A stretch of DNA of 64,000 nucleotides from Prevotella nigrescens (GCF_031191185.1 NZ_CP133465.1:1732001-1796000); one strand, 5' to 3'; counted from the first letter of the stretch, positions 7,801-19,905 are shown. Program-made: numbers and translations. Notes: a model not told the origin generated them from the sequence alone.

Positions 7801-7831
7801 AGCCGCCTGGGCAGAAATTGCCCAGACGGCT
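7801..7831 (+). terminator. Intrinsic terminator of the toxin unit
   Basis: AGCCGCCTGGGCA (7801-7813) pairs with TGCCCAGACGGCT (7819-7831) with one mismatch and a 5-base loop, followed by TTTCTT. It closes the plus-strand unit and may also serve the convergent rnz operon. Confidence 0.85.
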
Positions 7832-7876
7832 TTCTTATGTTGTATGAATAAGGGAAAGAAATAATGAAGAGGCTGG

Positions 7877-8791
7877 CTATACGTCGAACACCATTCCTTC
7901 GTTGGTGAGGAAGCTGTTGGGGAAGATGGCTTTTGCTTCGCTTAAAATAGTGTCTTCGTTTGGGTAGCGGGCGGAATAATGCCCTAAAAGCAGCTTGCCT
8001 GCGGCAGCGTCTCGGGCTACTGTTGCTGCTTCCTTGGCTGTGCTGTGGTAATAGGTTCTTGCCCTGTCGCTGTGTTCGCTTGCATAGGTGCTTTCGTGGT
8101 AGAGTACGTCTACACCGCTCACCTTTTTATATAGGTGCTTCATGTATCTTGTGTCGGAGCAGTAGGCGTAGCTTCGTGGCTTGTCAGCTGGAGTGGTGAG
8201 GCGGCTGTTGGGAATGGTTTCGCCGTCGGCAGTAATCCAGTCTGCTCCTGCCTTTATGTTGCTGATTTGGCTGATAGGGATATTGTAGTAGTCTATCATA
8301 TCACGGCGGATATGGCGTGCAGTGGATTTTTCGCGAAACAGGAAGCCGCAGCAGGGTATGCGATGTTCCAGCGGAATTGTTTCGACGGTCAGGCTCTTGT
8401 CTTCATAGATAACAGCGGTTTCGGTTGTCTCGATGGGGTGGAATGTAACCGTGTATCCAAGTCCTTTGCAGAACAGTTCCATTGAGAGGTTGAAGTATTC
8501 TTCAAACTCTTTCGGGGCATATACCTGAAGCGGTGCTGTGCGCCCCGTCATACCGAAAGTGGAAAGCATACCGAAGAGTCCGAAGCAATGGTCGCCGTGC
8601 AGATGCGAAATGAAGACGGCTTGTACTTTCGAGAAGTGCACCTTCGAGCGGCGCACTTGTATCTGCGTTCCCTCTCCGCAGTCTATCATAAAGAACTTGC
8701 CACGTATTTCTACTATCTGGCAAGTTGCATTGTGATGGAGCGTGGGCAAGGCACTTCCACAGCCCAATATGTGTATCTTGAAAGGTATCAC
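7877..8791 (-). CDS. rnz: Ribonuclease Z
   Basis: 304 residues, usual length. This metallo-beta-lactamase-fold endonuclease removes 3' trailers from tRNA precursors. The zinc-binding motif HLHGDH is at residues 63-68, and the N-terminal ILGCGSALP and DCGEGTQ segments are typical. SDTRYMKHLY and YHESTY supply further metal-site residues, with LLGHYSARY near the C-terminus. It is the last gene of a tight set with the lipoprotein gene (2-base gap) and mazG upstream. Confidence 0.97.
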   Translation of the reverse strand: MIPFKIHILGCGSALPTLHHNATCQIVEIRGKFFMIDCGEGTQIQVRRSKVHFSKVQAVFISHLHGDHCFGLFGMLSTFGMTGRTAPLQVYAPKEFEEYFNLSMELFCKGLGYTVTFHPIETTETAVIYEDKSLTVETIPLEHRIPCCGFLFREKSTARHIRRDMIDYYNIPISQISNIKAGADWITADGETIPNSRLTTPADKPRSYAYCSDTRYMKHLYKKVSGVDVLYHESTYASEHSDRARTYYHSTAKEAATVARDAAAGKLLLGHYSARYPNEDTILSEAKAIFPNSFLTNEGMVFDV

Positions 8792-8793
8792 GC

Positions 8794-9351
8794 TTATTTC
8801 TTACGCCCGAATACAAATATTCCTGTCTTGTTTTCGAGCGACATCGTATCTGCGCCGAGTTCTATTACATCGAAGGTGTCTCTCGACAGCAAGAGCTTGC
8901 CGTTGTATATCTTCCACGATGTCCATACGTTCTTCTCCGACTGGAGATTTGATGTTACTTCCCCACCCTCTTTTATCTCGAAGTTCTTGTCGAGGCTTGT
9001 CCAGTTTCCAAGCAGCGACGTTATGTTGATGGCACTACGCAACATCATGTCGCCATACTCCTTGTAGGCTATCACGGCAAAGCGGTCGCCGATGAGCTTG
9101 CCTCCTTTCACTACTTCCGTGGTGTCTTCGGGGTTCTGGATAATCTCCAATGTGTCGCCCCTATCGGTCAGTAACACTATGGAGTTCATACCGCCATCGA
9201 GCATTGTACCGTAAATGGTTGTATCGCCTGCGTTGAGCGAGTCGGCGTTGTTGGCGTTGGGGCTTATCACTTGGTTAGGTTTGCTTTTCTTACAACCTGC
9301 AAGAATGGCTGCTACCAGTGCAAGAACAATGATGATTTGTGATTTCTTCAT
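8794..9351 (-). CDS. Small lipoprotein with lipocalin-like fold
   Basis: 185 residues. The lipoprotein signal is MKKSQIIIVLALVAAILAGC (lipobox LAGC, acylated Cys at 20). The rest is polar and beta-rich, with NITSLLGNWTSLDKNFEI and a terminal GIFVFGRKK, resembling lipocalin-like domains in Bacteroidetes lipoproteins. It is probably anchored in the outer membrane. It lies 19 bases after mazG and 2 bases before rnz, so the three are likely co-transcribed. No specific function can be assigned. Confidence 0.85.
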   Translation of the reverse strand: MKKSQIIIVLALVAAILAGCKKSKPNQVISPNANNADSLNAGDTTIYGTMLDGGMNSIVLLTDRGDTLEIIQNPEDTTEVVKGGKLIGDRFAVIAYKEYGDMMLRSAINITSLLGNWTSLDKNFEIKEGGEVTSNLQSEKNVWTSWKIYNGKLLLSRDTFDVIELGADTMSLENKTGIFVFGRKK

Positions 9352-9370
9352 ACTTACGATATTGAGTAAT

Positions 9371-10276
9371 TTACTTGTTGTTTTCTATCTTCTTTGCTTC
9401 ATTCCACAGATTGTCCATTTCGTCCAAAGTCATATTCTTCAGTTCTTTACCGAGTTTCTTTGCTTGTTGCTCAACGTATGTGAAGCGTGAAATGAACTTC
9501 TGGTTGGTATGTTCGAGCGCGTTGTCGGGATTGAGTTTGTACAATCGGGCAGCGTTGATGACAGAAAAGAGGAAGTCGCCCAACTCTTTCGTAGAGCTTT
9601 CCTTGTCTTCTCGTGCCAGCTCTGCCTTCAGTTCGTCAAGCTCCTCGCCTACCTTATCCCACACATCTTCTTTCTTTTCCCAGTCGAAACCAACGTTTCG
9701 GGCTTTGTCCTGTATTCTGTATGCCTTTATAAGGCTGGGCAGCGAGTCGGGAACTCCCGACAGCACCGTTTTGTTTCCTTCTCTTTCCTTTTGTTTCCGT
9801 TGTTCCCACGTCAATTCAACTTGCGTTGCAGTAGACGGAACATTGCCATTTGCAGATGTGGCAGTTTGGTTCTCGGTGTTCAATTCGTCCTTGTAAACAA
9901 CCTGTCCTTGCTTGTTTATCGCCATATTGTCGTTGGCAACTGCCCACCCTGTCCAATCTATGAAGTCGTGGCGGAACATCAGTTTGTCCGACTGTGCATT
10001 GCAAACGTCTGCTATATCGAAATCGTTTGTCTCGCTGCCGAGCAACGCATAGAATACAACGTGTTCCATTACGTCGCCAAGCTCTTTACAGATGTTCTTC
10101 TTGTCGTGCTTCATCAAAGCATCGGCAAGCTCAAATGTTTCTTCTATCGTGTTGGGGCGCAAACTCTCAAAGGTCTGCTTCCTATCCCACGGACATTCCT
10201 TTCTCAATCGCTCTTGTATATCGAGCAAACGCTCAAACGCTGCAAGTTTTTCTTCTTTTGTATGCAATCCTATCAA
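9371..10276 (-). CDS. mazG: Nucleoside triphosphate pyrophosphohydrolase
   Basis: 301 residues, longer than the usual about 260. MazG hydrolyses NTPs and dNTPs to monophosphates and removes non-canonical nucleotides. The metal-binding EETFE (45-49) and KELGD (65-69) motifs mark the first domain, and EELDELKAEL plus KELGDFLFSVINAARL mark the second copy. An insertion of about 40 residues rich in Asn/Thr/Ala/Ser (around NTENQTATSANG) separates the two domains and accounts for the extra length. It is first in the mazG-lipoprotein-rnz operon, with its promoter at 10319-10326. Confidence 0.97.
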   Translation of the reverse strand: MIGLHTKEEKLAAFERLLDIQERLRKECPWDRKQTFESLRPNTIEETFELADALMKHDKKNICKELGDVMEHVVFYALLGSETNDFDIADVCNAQSDKLMFRHDFIDWTGWAVANDNMAINKQGQVVYKDELNTENQTATSANGNVPSTATQVELTWEQRKQKEREGNKTVLSGVPDSLPSLIKAYRIQDKARNVGFDWEKKEDVWDKVGEELDELKAELAREDKESSTKELGDFLFSVINAARLYKLNPDNALEHTNQKFISRFTYVEQQAKKLGKELKNMTLDEMDNLWNEAKKIENNK

Positions 10277-10318
10277 ATTTAAAGTTAAAAGAAGTACTGT
10301 GTACTGCTAATTGTTATG

Positions 10319-10356
10319 CAAAGATACAGCTTTCAAGTGATTTTTTCGTAAATTTG
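10319..10356. promoter_or_regulatory. Divergent -7 boxes for mazG and valS
   Basis: The minus-strand box TATCTTTG is at 10319-10326 (mazG, 43 bases before its ATG). The plus-strand box TAAATTTG is at 10349-10356 (valS, 42 bases before its ATG). Both fit TAnnTTTG. Confidence 0.6.
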
Positions 10357-10398
10357 CATCGTTTTTAAAGATAATAAAGAAATAATAATATACAACGT

Positions 10399-13092
10399 AT
10401 GGAATTAGCAAGTAAGTACGACCCACAGAACGTGGAAGCGAAGTGGTATGAGTATTGGCTCAACAATAAACTATTCAGCTCTAAGCCTGACGGACGCGAA
10501 CCTTATACAGTGGTAATCCCACCGCCCAACGTAACGGGCGTATTGCACATGGGACACATGCTGAACAATACCATTCAGGACATTCTTGTACGCCACGCAC
10601 GTATGGAAGGAAAGAACGCTTGCTGGGTTCCCGGTACCGACCACGCCAGTATTGCCACCGAAGCAAAAGTGGTAAACAAGCTCGCACAAGAAGGAATAAA
10701 CAAAGCCGACCTTACAAGAGAGGAGTTCTTGAAACACGCTTGGGCGTGGACAGACGAACACGGTGGCATTATCTTAAAGCAATTGCGCAAGCTTGGTTGC
10801 TCTTGCGATTGGGAGCGCACTGCCTTTACTATGGACGAAAAGCGCAGCAAAAGTGTTATCAAGGTGTTCTGCGACTTATACAACAAGGGCTTAATCTATC
10901 GTGGTGTGCGTATGGTGAACTGGGATCCAAGTGCAGAAACAGCTCTTTCCGACGAAGAAGTTGTTTACAAGGACGAGCATTCAAAGCTCTACAACCTTAA
11001 ATACTATATTGCACCCGAAGACCAAAGCAAGGTTGAACGCAAGCACGACGACAATGTGATGCACAAAGACGACAAGGGTTACTACGCTGTTGTAGCTACC
11101 ACACGTCCTGAAACCATTATGGGCGACACGGCTATGTGCATCAATCCCGACGACGTGAAGAATACTTGGCTGAAAGGATTACATGTCATTGTACCATTGG
11201 TGGGGCGTTGCATTCCTATCATAGAAGACTCGTATGTGGACATTCAGTTCGGTACGGGCTGTCTGAAGGTTACTCCTGCGCACGACATCAACGACCACGC
11301 ACTTGGTTTGAAGCACGGTTTGGAGACCATCGATATATTCAACGACAACGGAACTCTGTCGGAAGCAGCAGGTTTATATGTGGGGCAAGACCGTATGGAC
11401 GTGCGCAAGCAAATTGCCATTGACCTCAAAACTGCCGACTTAATGGAGAAAGTGGAAGACTACGACAACAAAGTGGGTTACTCTGAACGCACTAACGTGC
11501 CTATCGAACCAAAGCTTTCAACACAATGGTTCTTAAGTATGCAGCACTTTGCAGACATTGCACTCGCCCCTGTGATGAACGATGAGATAGAGTTTTATCC
11601 AAAGAAGTACAAGAACACCTATCGCCATTGGTTGGAGAATATCAAGGATTGGTGCATCAGCCGCCAACTTTGGTGGGGACACCGCATTCCTGCTTACTAC
11701 TTCAAAGACCAAAACGGCAAGCCTGCAACTGTTGTGGCAGAAACCGACGAAAAGGCTTTGGAACAGGCAAAGGCTATCAATCCAAACATAACAAAGGCTG
11801 ACTTGGAACAGGAAAATGACAGTTTGGACACGTGGTTCTCAAGTTGGTTGTGGCCTATCTCGGTATTTGATGGTATCAACAACCCTGACAACGAAGAAAT
11901 AAAGTACTATTATCCAACAAGCGACTTGGTTACAGCTCCAGATATTATCTTCTTCTGGGTGGCTCGTATGATTATGGCAGGCTACGAATATCGCCAGACT
12001 TTCCCATTCAAGCACGTTTATTTCACTGGCATCGTGCGCGATAAGCTCGGACGAAAGATGAGCAAGAGCCTCGGCAACTCGCCCGATCCATTGGAACTAA
12101 TAGATAAATATGGTGCCGACGGCGTGCGTATGGGTATGATGCTTTCCGCACCAGCAGGCAACGACATCTTGTTCGATGAAAGCCTTTGCGAGCAAGGACG
12201 CAACTTCAACAACAAGATATGGAATGCCTTCCGCCTTGTTCAAGGTTGGGAAACAGCAGACATAGAGCAGCCCGAAGCTAACAAGATAGCCATTAAGTGG
12301 TTCGATGCAAAGCTCAAAGAGGTAAATGCCGAAATGGAAGAACAGTTCAAGAGCTATCGAATATCAGAAGCATTGATGACGGTTTACAAGCTTTTCTGGG
12401 ACGAGTTCTCAAGTTGGTACTTGGAAATGATAAAGCCTGAATATGGCAAACCCATCGACAAGCAGACCTACGATGCAACACTCCGTTTCTTCGATATTCT
12501 CTTGAAGATGCTCCACCCATTCATGCCGTTCATTACAGAAGAACTTTGGCAACACATCTTCGACCGCAACGAAGGCGAAAGTATTATGTTGGAGAAACTC
12601 GAATTGGTACTTCCTACCGACGAAGAAAAGACTTTGATTGCCGAAATAGAGAATATGAAGCAAATAGTGGGCGGCATTCGCACCGTTCGCAACCAAAAGA
12701 ACATTGCTCCAAAAGTATTGCTTTCTTTAGAGGTTGTGGGCAAAAACAACTACGAGGCTTACAACTGTGTGATTGCGAAAATGGCTAATCTCGAAAGCAT
12801 CAATGTTGTAGACGAGAAGAGTTCTGACGCTTCTGCCTTCATGGTGGGTACTGACGGCTTTGCCGTTCCGCTTGGAAACCTGATTGATGTAAAGGCGGAA
12901 ATCGAGAAATTAGAAAAGGAACTTGCGCACTTGGAAGGTTTCCTGAAAGGTGTAAAGGCAAAACTCTCTAACGAAAACTTTGTTGCGCACGCCCCCGAAG
13001 CTGTGATTGCTAAGGAACGCAAGAAGCAAAGCGACTCGGAAGAAAAGATTGAGACCATCAAGGCAAATATAGAAGAACTACTCAAGAAGTAA
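10399..13092 (+). CDS. valS: Valine--tRNA ligase
   Basis: 897 residues, a normal length for class I ValRS. It charges tRNA-Val and edits mischarged threonine. The HIGH-type signature HMGH is at 50-53 after PPPNVTGVL, the CP1 editing domain includes [12 protein letters not shown], and KMSKS is at 553-557. A C-terminal coiled coil (about 830-895, [14 protein letters not shown]) is the ValRS tRNA-binding arm. Transcribed alone from the divergent promoter region with mazG. Confidence 0.99.
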   Translation: MELASKYDPQNVEAKWYEYWLNNKLFSSKPDGREPYTVVIPPPNVTGVLHMGHMLNNTIQDILVRHARMEGKNACWVPGTDHASIATEAKVVNKLAQEGINKADLTREEFLKHAWAWTDEHGGIILKQLRKLGCSCDWERTAFTMDEKRSKSVIKVFCDLYNKGLIYRGVRMVNWDPSAETALSDEEVVYKDEHSKLYNLKYYIAPEDQSKVERKHDDNVMHKDDKGYYAVVATTRPETIMGDTAMCINPDDVKNTWLKGLHVIVPLVGRCIPIIEDSYVDIQFGTGCLKVTPAHDINDHALGLKHGLETIDIFNDNGTLSEAAGLYVGQDRMDVRKQIAIDLKTADLMEKVEDYDNKVGYSERTNVPIEPKLSTQWFLSMQHFADIALAPVMNDEIEFYPKKYKNTYRHWLENIKDWCISRQLWWGHRIPAYYFKDQNGKPATVVAETDEKALEQAKAINPNITKADLEQENDSLDTWFSSWLWPISVFDGINNPDNEEIKYYYPTSDLVTAPDIIFFWVARMIMAGYEYRQTFPFKHVYFTGIVRDKLGRKMSKSLGNSPDPLELIDKYGADGVRMGMMLSAPAGNDILFDESLCEQGRNFNNKIWNAFRLVQGWETADIEQPEANKIAIKWFDAKLKEVNAEMEEQFKSYRISEALMTVYKLFWDEFSSWYLEMIKPEYGKPIDKQTYDATLRFFDILLKMLHPFMPFITEELWQHIFDRNEGESIMLEKLELVLPTDEEKTLIAEIENMKQIVGGIRTVRNQKNIAPKVLLSLEVVGKNNYEAYNCVIAKMANLESINVVDEKSSDASAFMVGTDGFAVPLGNLIDVKAEIEKLEKELAHLEGFLKGVKAKLSNENFVAHAPEAVIAKERKKQSDSEEKIETIKANIEELLKK

Positions 13093-13165
13093 GTTTCGTT
13101 TGCACTGAAGCAATATCTGTTTACGCATACGATTTCTACAAAATTCGTATCGTAATAAACAATAA

Positions 13166-13192
13166 AAGGGAATGTCGAATTGATATTCCCTT
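13166..13192 (+). terminator. Terminator of valS
   Basis: AAGGGAAT (13166-13173) pairs with ATTCCCTT (13185-13192) around an 11-base loop, followed by ATTCT. Confidence 0.7.
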
Positions 13193-13247
13193 ATTCTATG
13201 TTTTAAGTTTCGTACACCTATAGAAATGCTTCTCAGGAGTATAGTTG

Positions 13248-13409
13248 TTGCTTAGCCAACTAATTATCAACGTTTTGCAAAACCTATTGTTTTGCGTTCC
13301 CAAAACGGCTGTTTTGCACGGTAAAAGCGTAGGTTTTGCGATGCAAAACAGCCGCTTTCGCAATGCCAAATCGAAATTATCGTTTTAATTCAGAATTATC
13401 TTTACAAAG
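13248..13409 (+). repeat. Dispersed 162-bp repeat, copy 1
   Basis: Closely similar over its length to 38488-38648 in the same orientation, from TTGCTTA(G/A)CC to CAGAATTATCTTTACAA. It holds several GTTTTGC/GCAAAAC blocks and a perfect 12-bp inverted repeat, GGCTGTTTTGCA...TGCAAAACAGCC. There is no ORF. It lies in the convergent valS/MFS spacer, which otherwise holds only the terminators of those genes. Confidence 0.85.
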
Positions 13410-13500
13410 TCAATGTATTTTTAGTATCTGACACAAGCAACAAAAAGGAAAACTATTTCTCCAAAAATGTTTTGCTTCAGCTCTATTTCCACAATTAGAA

Positions 13501-13531
13501 AAAGGCGTTATACCATTGGTGTAACGCCTTT
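13501..13531. terminator. Bidirectional terminator between valS and the MFS gene
   Basis: AAAGGCGTTA (13501-13510) and TAACGCCTTT (13522-13531) form a 10-bp stem. T-rich sequence flanks it on both strands, and it sits 30 bases past the stop of the minus-strand MFS gene. Confidence 0.85.
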
Positions 13532-13560
13532 TATAAGTAATATCACAATGTATTTCTTTG

Positions 13561-14874
13561 TTAATCAACAGGAATATCCTTGTTTACATTCTTGCTACCT
13601 ATCAAAGTGTAGAAGCACATATAAGCCACACCGGCAAGTGGTACAAAGTATGAAACAAGATAGCCAGACTGGTCGGCTATGAAGTTTTGGAGCAACGGAA
13701 GCAAGCCACCGCCTACTACCATCATCATAAATATACCCGAAGCAGGCTCTGTGTATTTTCCAAGACCTTCGGTTGCAAGGTTGAAGATACACGGCCACAT
13801 AACGCTGGTGCACAGTCCGCAAAGTACAAGTAACAATGCAGAAACAGGTACAATTACCATATTGAAAGCCGAACCTGTGAATACAGGCATCGAAACGGCT
13901 GCGCTCTTACCTAACACAATAGCTGTGATGATGAGTATCATAGCAAGAACGGTGGTGCACGACATTAATGTCTTGCTCGAAATTTTGCTTGCAATGAAAC
14001 CTGCAATGAAACGTCCTATGAGCATTAAGAACCAATAGGTTGCAGCAAAAGAATCTGCAATGGCTGTGGCTGTAGCCTTAGGGAGCCCTCCACCAAGGCC
14101 AGTCGTATCAGAAAGGTAGTAAATAAGTGTTCCGGGAATACCTACTTCGACGCCCACATACACGAAAATAGCGATTGCGCCTAATACGAAATGGCGGAAG
14201 TTCCAAGGAGAATATTCAAATGTAACATTGGTTCCTGTCTTGCTGTTCTTTGGGTCTTGAATAGGAATATACGATAGAATAACGAATGCTGCCACGAATA
14301 CACCCATTGCAATGTAGAGAACTGGATTAACATCAATAATAGACGTGTTCTTTGTTACTTCTCCAATCAACGAACCAACAAAAAGCGGTGTAAGGGTTCC
14401 AGACAGCGAATTGAGTGTTCCACCTATCATATTAAGCTGATTTCCACGATTTCCACCGCCTCCGATAAGGTTCAACATCGGATTAACCACTGTGTTCAGC
14501 ATACAAACACAGAAACCTGAGATGAACGCTCCTAAAAGATAAATAACAAATCCTGTAATCTTCGCATCGGTAAAGAAGCCTGAGCAGAACTGAGTCAGTA
14601 CGCCGAAGAAACCAATGGCAATACCAATGAGAGCCGTTTTCTTGTATCCTACACGCACAAGCATCTTTCCTGCGGGGATTCCCATAAAGAAATAGGCAAG
14701 AAAGTTCATAGCATTGCCAAGCATACCCACCGTATTGGCACTTTCGCCACCAAAGATATTCTTCCAAATAACTCCGATTGGAGCAGCAAGATTTGTTACA
14801 AACGAAATCATTGCATAAAGAAACATCATTGTAATAATCGCAATGATGCTTCCATTTTGTTTAGTATTATTCAT
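13561..14874 (-). CDS. MFS sugar transporter, fucose/glucose-galactose (FHS) type
   Basis: 437 residues with about 12 hydrophobic spans. The pattern AMNFLAYFFMGIPAGKMLVRVGYKKTALIG (the loop 2-3 basic GKMLVRVGYKK motif) is typical of the FHS family of H+-coupled sugar symporters in Bacteroidetes. LIGRFIAGFIASKI is the equivalent repeat in the second half. The substrate cannot be told from sequence; fucose, glucose/galactose or N-acetylhexosamine carriers all occur in this family. It is a single gene bounded by terminators, with no adjacent catabolic genes. Confidence 0.9.
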   Translation of the reverse strand: MNNTKQNGSIIAIITMMFLYAMISFVTNLAAPIGVIWKNIFGGESANTVGMLGNAMNFLAYFFMGIPAGKMLVRVGYKKTALIGIAIGFFGVLTQFCSGFFTDAKITGFVIYLLGAFISGFCVCMLNTVVNPMLNLIGGGGNRGNQLNMIGGTLNSLSGTLTPLFVGSLIGEVTKNTSIIDVNPVLYIAMGVFVAAFVILSYIPIQDPKNSKTGTNVTFEYSPWNFRHFVLGAIAIFVYVGVEVGIPGTLIYYLSDTTGLGGGLPKATATAIADSFAATYWFLMLIGRFIAGFIASKISSKTLMSCTTVLAMILIITAIVLGKSAAVSMPVFTGSAFNMVIVPVSALLLVLCGLCTSVMWPCIFNLATEGLGKYTEPASGIFMMMVVGGGLLPLLQNFIADQSGYLVSYFVPLAGVAYMCFYTLIGSKNVNKDIPVD

Positions 14875-15018
14875 TGTTTAGCAATTTATTTTCTGCAAAG
14901 AAAGCAAAAATAAATGATAACGACAAACTATTTTAAGTCAAAAGGAGATTTGTTATATGTTAAAAACAATTAAAGGCAAGATTGAAAAATCCTGCCTTTA
15001 ATGGGAATTATATTGCTA

Positions 15019-16302
15019 TTAGAATTTGCTTAAAAAGTCGGCAACAATATAGCTCGAACCGCCTACAAATATGAAGTCGTCGCTTTCTGCCTCGCTTAGT
15101 GCTTGCTCGTATGCTTCTGCAACATCTGCAAACGTTCTGCCCTCAAGGTTGTATTGTTTGCCTATTCTTGCCACCTTGTCAGCCGAGAATGCACGCTTTG
15201 TGCTGGGTTGTGTCCAATAGTAAATGGCATTAGCAGGCAGAAGAGCCATAACAGCCTCTATGTCCTTGTCGTCTACCATACCAAAGACAATGCGCAACGT
15301 GCGATACTTTTGACTTTTAATTTGCAATGACAAGTCTTTCCAGCCTGCTTCGTTGTGCCCAGTGTCGCAGACGACAGTCGGGTTTTGCTGTATCTGCTGC
15401 CATCTACCCATTAATCCTGTCGCTTCACACACATTTGAGAAACCTTTTGCAACGCTGTCTATGTTTCTGATTATCTGCTTATTGTAAAGCTGCATCACTG
15501 CCGTTAGCAGCGTGTTGGTATTCTTGTCTTGGTAGATTCCGCCCAATTCGCCTTCAATCGTACCGAACAAGCGAGTTTGGTATATGCGTCCTCCCTTCGG
15601 ATTGGCACTTGCCGATTGTACCATAGGAATGTCTTCGGCAAATACAATCATTGCGTCCATCTCCTGTGCCTTTGCTTCAAACACAATACGAGTTTCGGGT
15701 AGAGCTTCGCCAACTACAACAGGAGTGCCTTGCTTTATGATTCCTGCCTTTTCGTATGCTATCTTTGGCAATGTGTCGCCCAAGAATTGGGTGTGGTCGA
15801 GCGAAATGTTGGTAATGATGGAGAGTAAGGGATTGATAATGTTGGTGCAATCCAACCGACCGCCCAAGCCCACTTCTATAATGGCAAAGTCTACTTGTTG
15901 TTCAGAGAAATACTTGAAAGCCATTGCAGTAGTCAGTTCAAAGAACGATGGGTGCAGTGGTTCGAAGAAATTGCGATGGTTTTCAACAAAATCAATTACG
16001 TATTGTTCAGAAATCATCTTGCCGTTTACTCTGATGCGTTCCCTGAAGTCTACGAGGTGTGGACTTGTATAAAGTCCTACTTTATAACCATCGGCTTGGA
16101 GTATTGCAGCCAATGTATGCGAGCAAGAACCTTTTCCGTTGCTTCCTGCAATATGGATAGAACGGAAGTTTTGATGCGGTCGCCCAAAGTATTCGTCCAA
16201 TGCGAGGGTTGTAGATAAACCTTCCTTATAAGCAGAAGCACCCACGTGTTCAAAGACGGGGGTGCTGTTGTATAAGTATTCTGTTGTTTCCTTGTAAGTC
16301 AT
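15019..16302 (-). CDS. folC: Bifunctional folylpolyglutamate/dihydrofolate synthase
   Basis: 427 residues. An ATP-dependent Mur-ligase-fold enzyme adding glutamate to dihydropteroate and folates. The P-loop is GSNGKGSCSHT, followed by GLYTSPHLVDFRERIRVNG and EVGLGGRLDCTN, all diagnostic. CDTGHNEAGW is the C-terminal domain motif. It starts 26 bases after dnaJ and is probably read from the grpE-dnaJ transcript. Confidence 0.97.
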   Translation of the reverse strand: MTYKETTEYLYNSTPVFEHVGASAYKEGLSTTLALDEYFGRPHQNFRSIHIAGSNGKGSCSHTLAAILQADGYKVGLYTSPHLVDFRERIRVNGKMISEQYVIDFVENHRNFFEPLHPSFFELTTAMAFKYFSEQQVDFAIIEVGLGGRLDCTNIINPLLSIITNISLDHTQFLGDTLPKIAYEKAGIIKQGTPVVVGEALPETRIVFEAKAQEMDAMIVFAEDIPMVQSASANPKGGRIYQTRLFGTIEGELGGIYQDKNTNTLLTAVMQLYNKQIIRNIDSVAKGFSNVCEATGLMGRWQQIQQNPTVVCDTGHNEAGWKDLSLQIKSQKYRTLRIVFGMVDDKDIEAVMALLPANAIYYWTQPSTKRAFSADKVARIGKQYNLEGRTFADVAEAYEQALSEAESDDFIFVGGSSYIVADFLSKF

Positions 16303-16328
16303 TTTTATTACTTTTCAGTCTTTACAAC

Positions 16329-17486
16329 TTAGCTGAATAGTTTCTTGAAGTTATCAAAAATAGAACGTTTTGTATAGCTATCTCCCTTGAAGTTGTCGCT
16401 TTCCTTAAATTCTTCAATGGCATTGCGTTCTGATTTTGACAGTGTCTTTGGCACATAAACACTTATTTGTACGATAAGGTCGCCCATTCCTCTGCCATAG
16501 CCCTGCACGGCAGGAAGTCCTTTGCCTCTTAAACGAAGTGTTTTGCCTGGTTGTGTGCCTTCTTCTATCTTTATTTTCACAGAACTTCCATCTATTGTTG
16601 GAATTTCAACCTGACCACCCAAGACAGCCGTGGGGAAGTCGAGCAACAAGTTGTAGATAACATTCTGTCCATCACGAATGAATGTATCGTTATCTTCTTC
16701 TTCGATATAAACTTGTATATTGCCTGTTATGCCATTGTGTTTGCCTGCATTTCCCTTGTTTGGAACATTCACGACCATTCCTTCGGCAACACCTGCAGGA
16801 ATATTGATTTCAACAACTTCCTCGCCTTTCACTACACCGTCGCCGTGGCAATGTGTACATTTGTTCTTTATAACAGTACCTTCTCCACCGCATACGTGGC
16901 AGGTTGTTTGTGTCTGCATCATACCAAAGATACTCTGCTGGGTACGAATTTCCATACCGCTACCATGGCAATTAGGACACGTTTCTGTACCGCTGCCGCC
17001 TTCGGCACCCGTTCCGTGGCAATGTTCGCAGGCGACATCTTTGCGTACCTTGAACTTTTTGGTAACCCCCGTAGCGACTTCCTGCAATGAAAGTCTGACT
17101 TTCAGGCGCAAATCGGCACCTTTATATTTAGGAGCCTGACGACTTCCACCACCGAAACCTCCAAAGCCACCACCGCCGTGGCCGCCGAAGACATCGCCAA
17201 ACATAGAGAATATGTCGTCCATTGAGAAGCCACCGCCACCAAATGGATTGCCACTACTCCCATTCAGTCCTTCGAATCCGAATTGATCGTATTGCTGTCG
17301 TTTTTGCGGATCACTTAAAACACTGTATGCTTCTGCAGCTTCTTTAAATTTCTCTTCAGCATTGGGATCATCAGGATTTCTGTCTGGGTGATACTTTATG
17401 GCAAGTCTTCTATATGCCTTCTTTATCTCGTCGCCCGAAGCGTCTCTTGTAACGCTCAGAACCTCATAATAGTCTCTTTTTGTCAT
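16329..17486 (-). CDS. dnaJ: Chaperone protein DnaJ
   Basis: 385 residues, standard length. Hsp40 co-chaperone stimulating DnaK ATPase. The J domain covers residues 1-70 with HPD at 33-35, followed by a Gly/Phe-rich region and the four CxxCxGxG zinc-binding repeats ([32 protein letters not shown]). The C-terminal substrate-binding domains end in FDNFKKLFS. It is 70 bases downstream of grpE. dnaK is not in the window. Confidence 0.99.
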   Translation of the reverse strand: MTKRDYYEVLSVTRDASGDEIKKAYRRLAIKYHPDRNPDDPNAEEKFKEAAEAYSVLSDPQKRQQYDQFGFEGLNGSSGNPFGGGGFSMDDIFSMFGDVFGGHGGGGFGGFGGGSRQAPKYKGADLRLKVRLSLQEVATGVTKKFKVRKDVACEHCHGTGAEGGSGTETCPNCHGSGMEIRTQQSIFGMMQTQTTCHVCGGEGTVIKNKCTHCHGDGVVKGEEVVEINIPAGVAEGMVVNVPNKGNAGKHNGITGNIQVYIEEEDNDTFIRDGQNVIYNLLLDFPTAVLGGQVEIPTIDGSSVKIKIEEGTQPGKTLRLRGKGLPAVQGYGRGMGDLIVQISVYVPKTLSKSERNAIEEFKESDNFKGDSYTKRSIFDNFKKLFS

Positions 17487-17556
17487 CTTGTATTTGTCAT
17501 GAATTATAAGGTTCTCAAGTGTATCAAGAACCCAAGATTATTCAGTCTATCGTTTA

Positions 17557-18159
17557 TTATTGACCGACTGCGACCTTTGCATGTCGAATAACTTTATCGT
17601 TTAACATATACCCTGTTTGAACGCTGTCAATGACTTTACCCTTTTTATCATCGCCCATTCCAGGTACCATTGCAATAGCCTCATGGTAATCGACGTTGAA
17701 ATCCTTGCCATCGGTTTCTATTTTCTTCACGCCAAGACTTTCTAACGTTTTTAAGAACTTCTTATAGATCAGTTCAAACCCTTCCTTAATGGCTGTTGCG
17801 TCTTCTGTCTTATCTGCAATGGCGCGTTCAAAATCATCGAGAATAGGAAGAATTGCTGTAATGGTTTTCTCGCCACCATTAAGTATAAGCTCTGTTTTTT
17901 CCTTCAGCGTTCGCTTCTTATAGTTCTCAAATTCAGCATAAAGACGAATATACTTGTCTTTCCACTCTTCAGCTTCTGCGCTGTCGTCTTTCTGCTCTGC
18001 TTCGCCTTCTTCGTTGGTTTCAGCTTCCGAAGTTTCTTCGTTATCAGCTTCTGACGACATTTCTTCCTCTGAAGCAGTATTTTCTTCCTGCACGGTTTCT
18101 TCGTCCTGCAACTTTGTTTCTTCGTCTTCTATTTCTATCTTCTTATTCTTTTTGCTCAT
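17557..18159 (-). CDS. grpE: Nucleotide exchange factor GrpE
   Basis: 200 residues from the ATG at 18159 (MSKKNKKIE). An upstream in-frame start at 18207 would add 16 residues but overlaps the promoter and terminator region. The N-terminal 70 residues are Glu/Ser-rich and disordered. The conserved coiled coil and head follow (YAEFENYKKRT, LPILDDFERAI, and VDYHEAIAMVPG with GYMLNDKVIRHAKVAV). It exchanges ADP on DnaK and is the first gene of grpE-dnaJ(-folC). Confidence 0.97.
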   Translation of the reverse strand: MSKKNKKIEIEDEETKLQDEETVQEENTASEEEMSSEADNEETSEAETNEEGEAEQKDDSAEAEEWKDKYIRLYAEFENYKKRTLKEKTELILNGGEKTITAILPILDDFERAIADKTEDATAIKEGFELIYKKFLKTLESLGVKKIETDGKDFNVDYHEAIAMVPGMGDDKKGKVIDSVQTGYMLNDKVIRHAKVAVGQ

Positions 18160-18179
18160 AATAATGTATTCTTTTTTTT

Positions 18180-18187
18180 CAAAACTA
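18180..18187 (-). promoter_or_regulatory. Candidate -7 box of grpE
   Basis: The minus strand reads TAGTTTTG, 20 bases before the grpE ATG at 18159. This supports the shorter GrpE start. Confidence 0.45.
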
Positions 18188-18209
18188 TACAAATAGTGTG
18201 CCAACATAG

Positions 18210-18249
18210 CAAGGACTGCATGACAAATACAATTCGTCAGCAGTCCTTG
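18210..18249 (-). terminator. Terminator between the ABC-F gene and grpE
   Basis: CAAGGACTGC (18210-18219) pairs with GCAGTCCTTG (18240-18249), extended inside by TGAC/GTCA. The stem is strong, though the following minus-strand sequence has only a weak T-run. Confidence 0.65.
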
Positions 18250-18267
18250 AACTATTATCTTGCTAAT

Positions 18268-19905
<1,638 letters not shown>

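Noticed and set aside
9509..10282. 257-codon plus-strand ORF opposite mazG
   Set aside because: MazG motifs are on the minus strand; this is a shadow frame.
17511..17534. Hairpin between grpE and dnaJ
   Set aside because: The GGTTC/GAACC stem is only 5 bp and lacks a T-run, so it is too weak to call as a terminator inside an expected operon.
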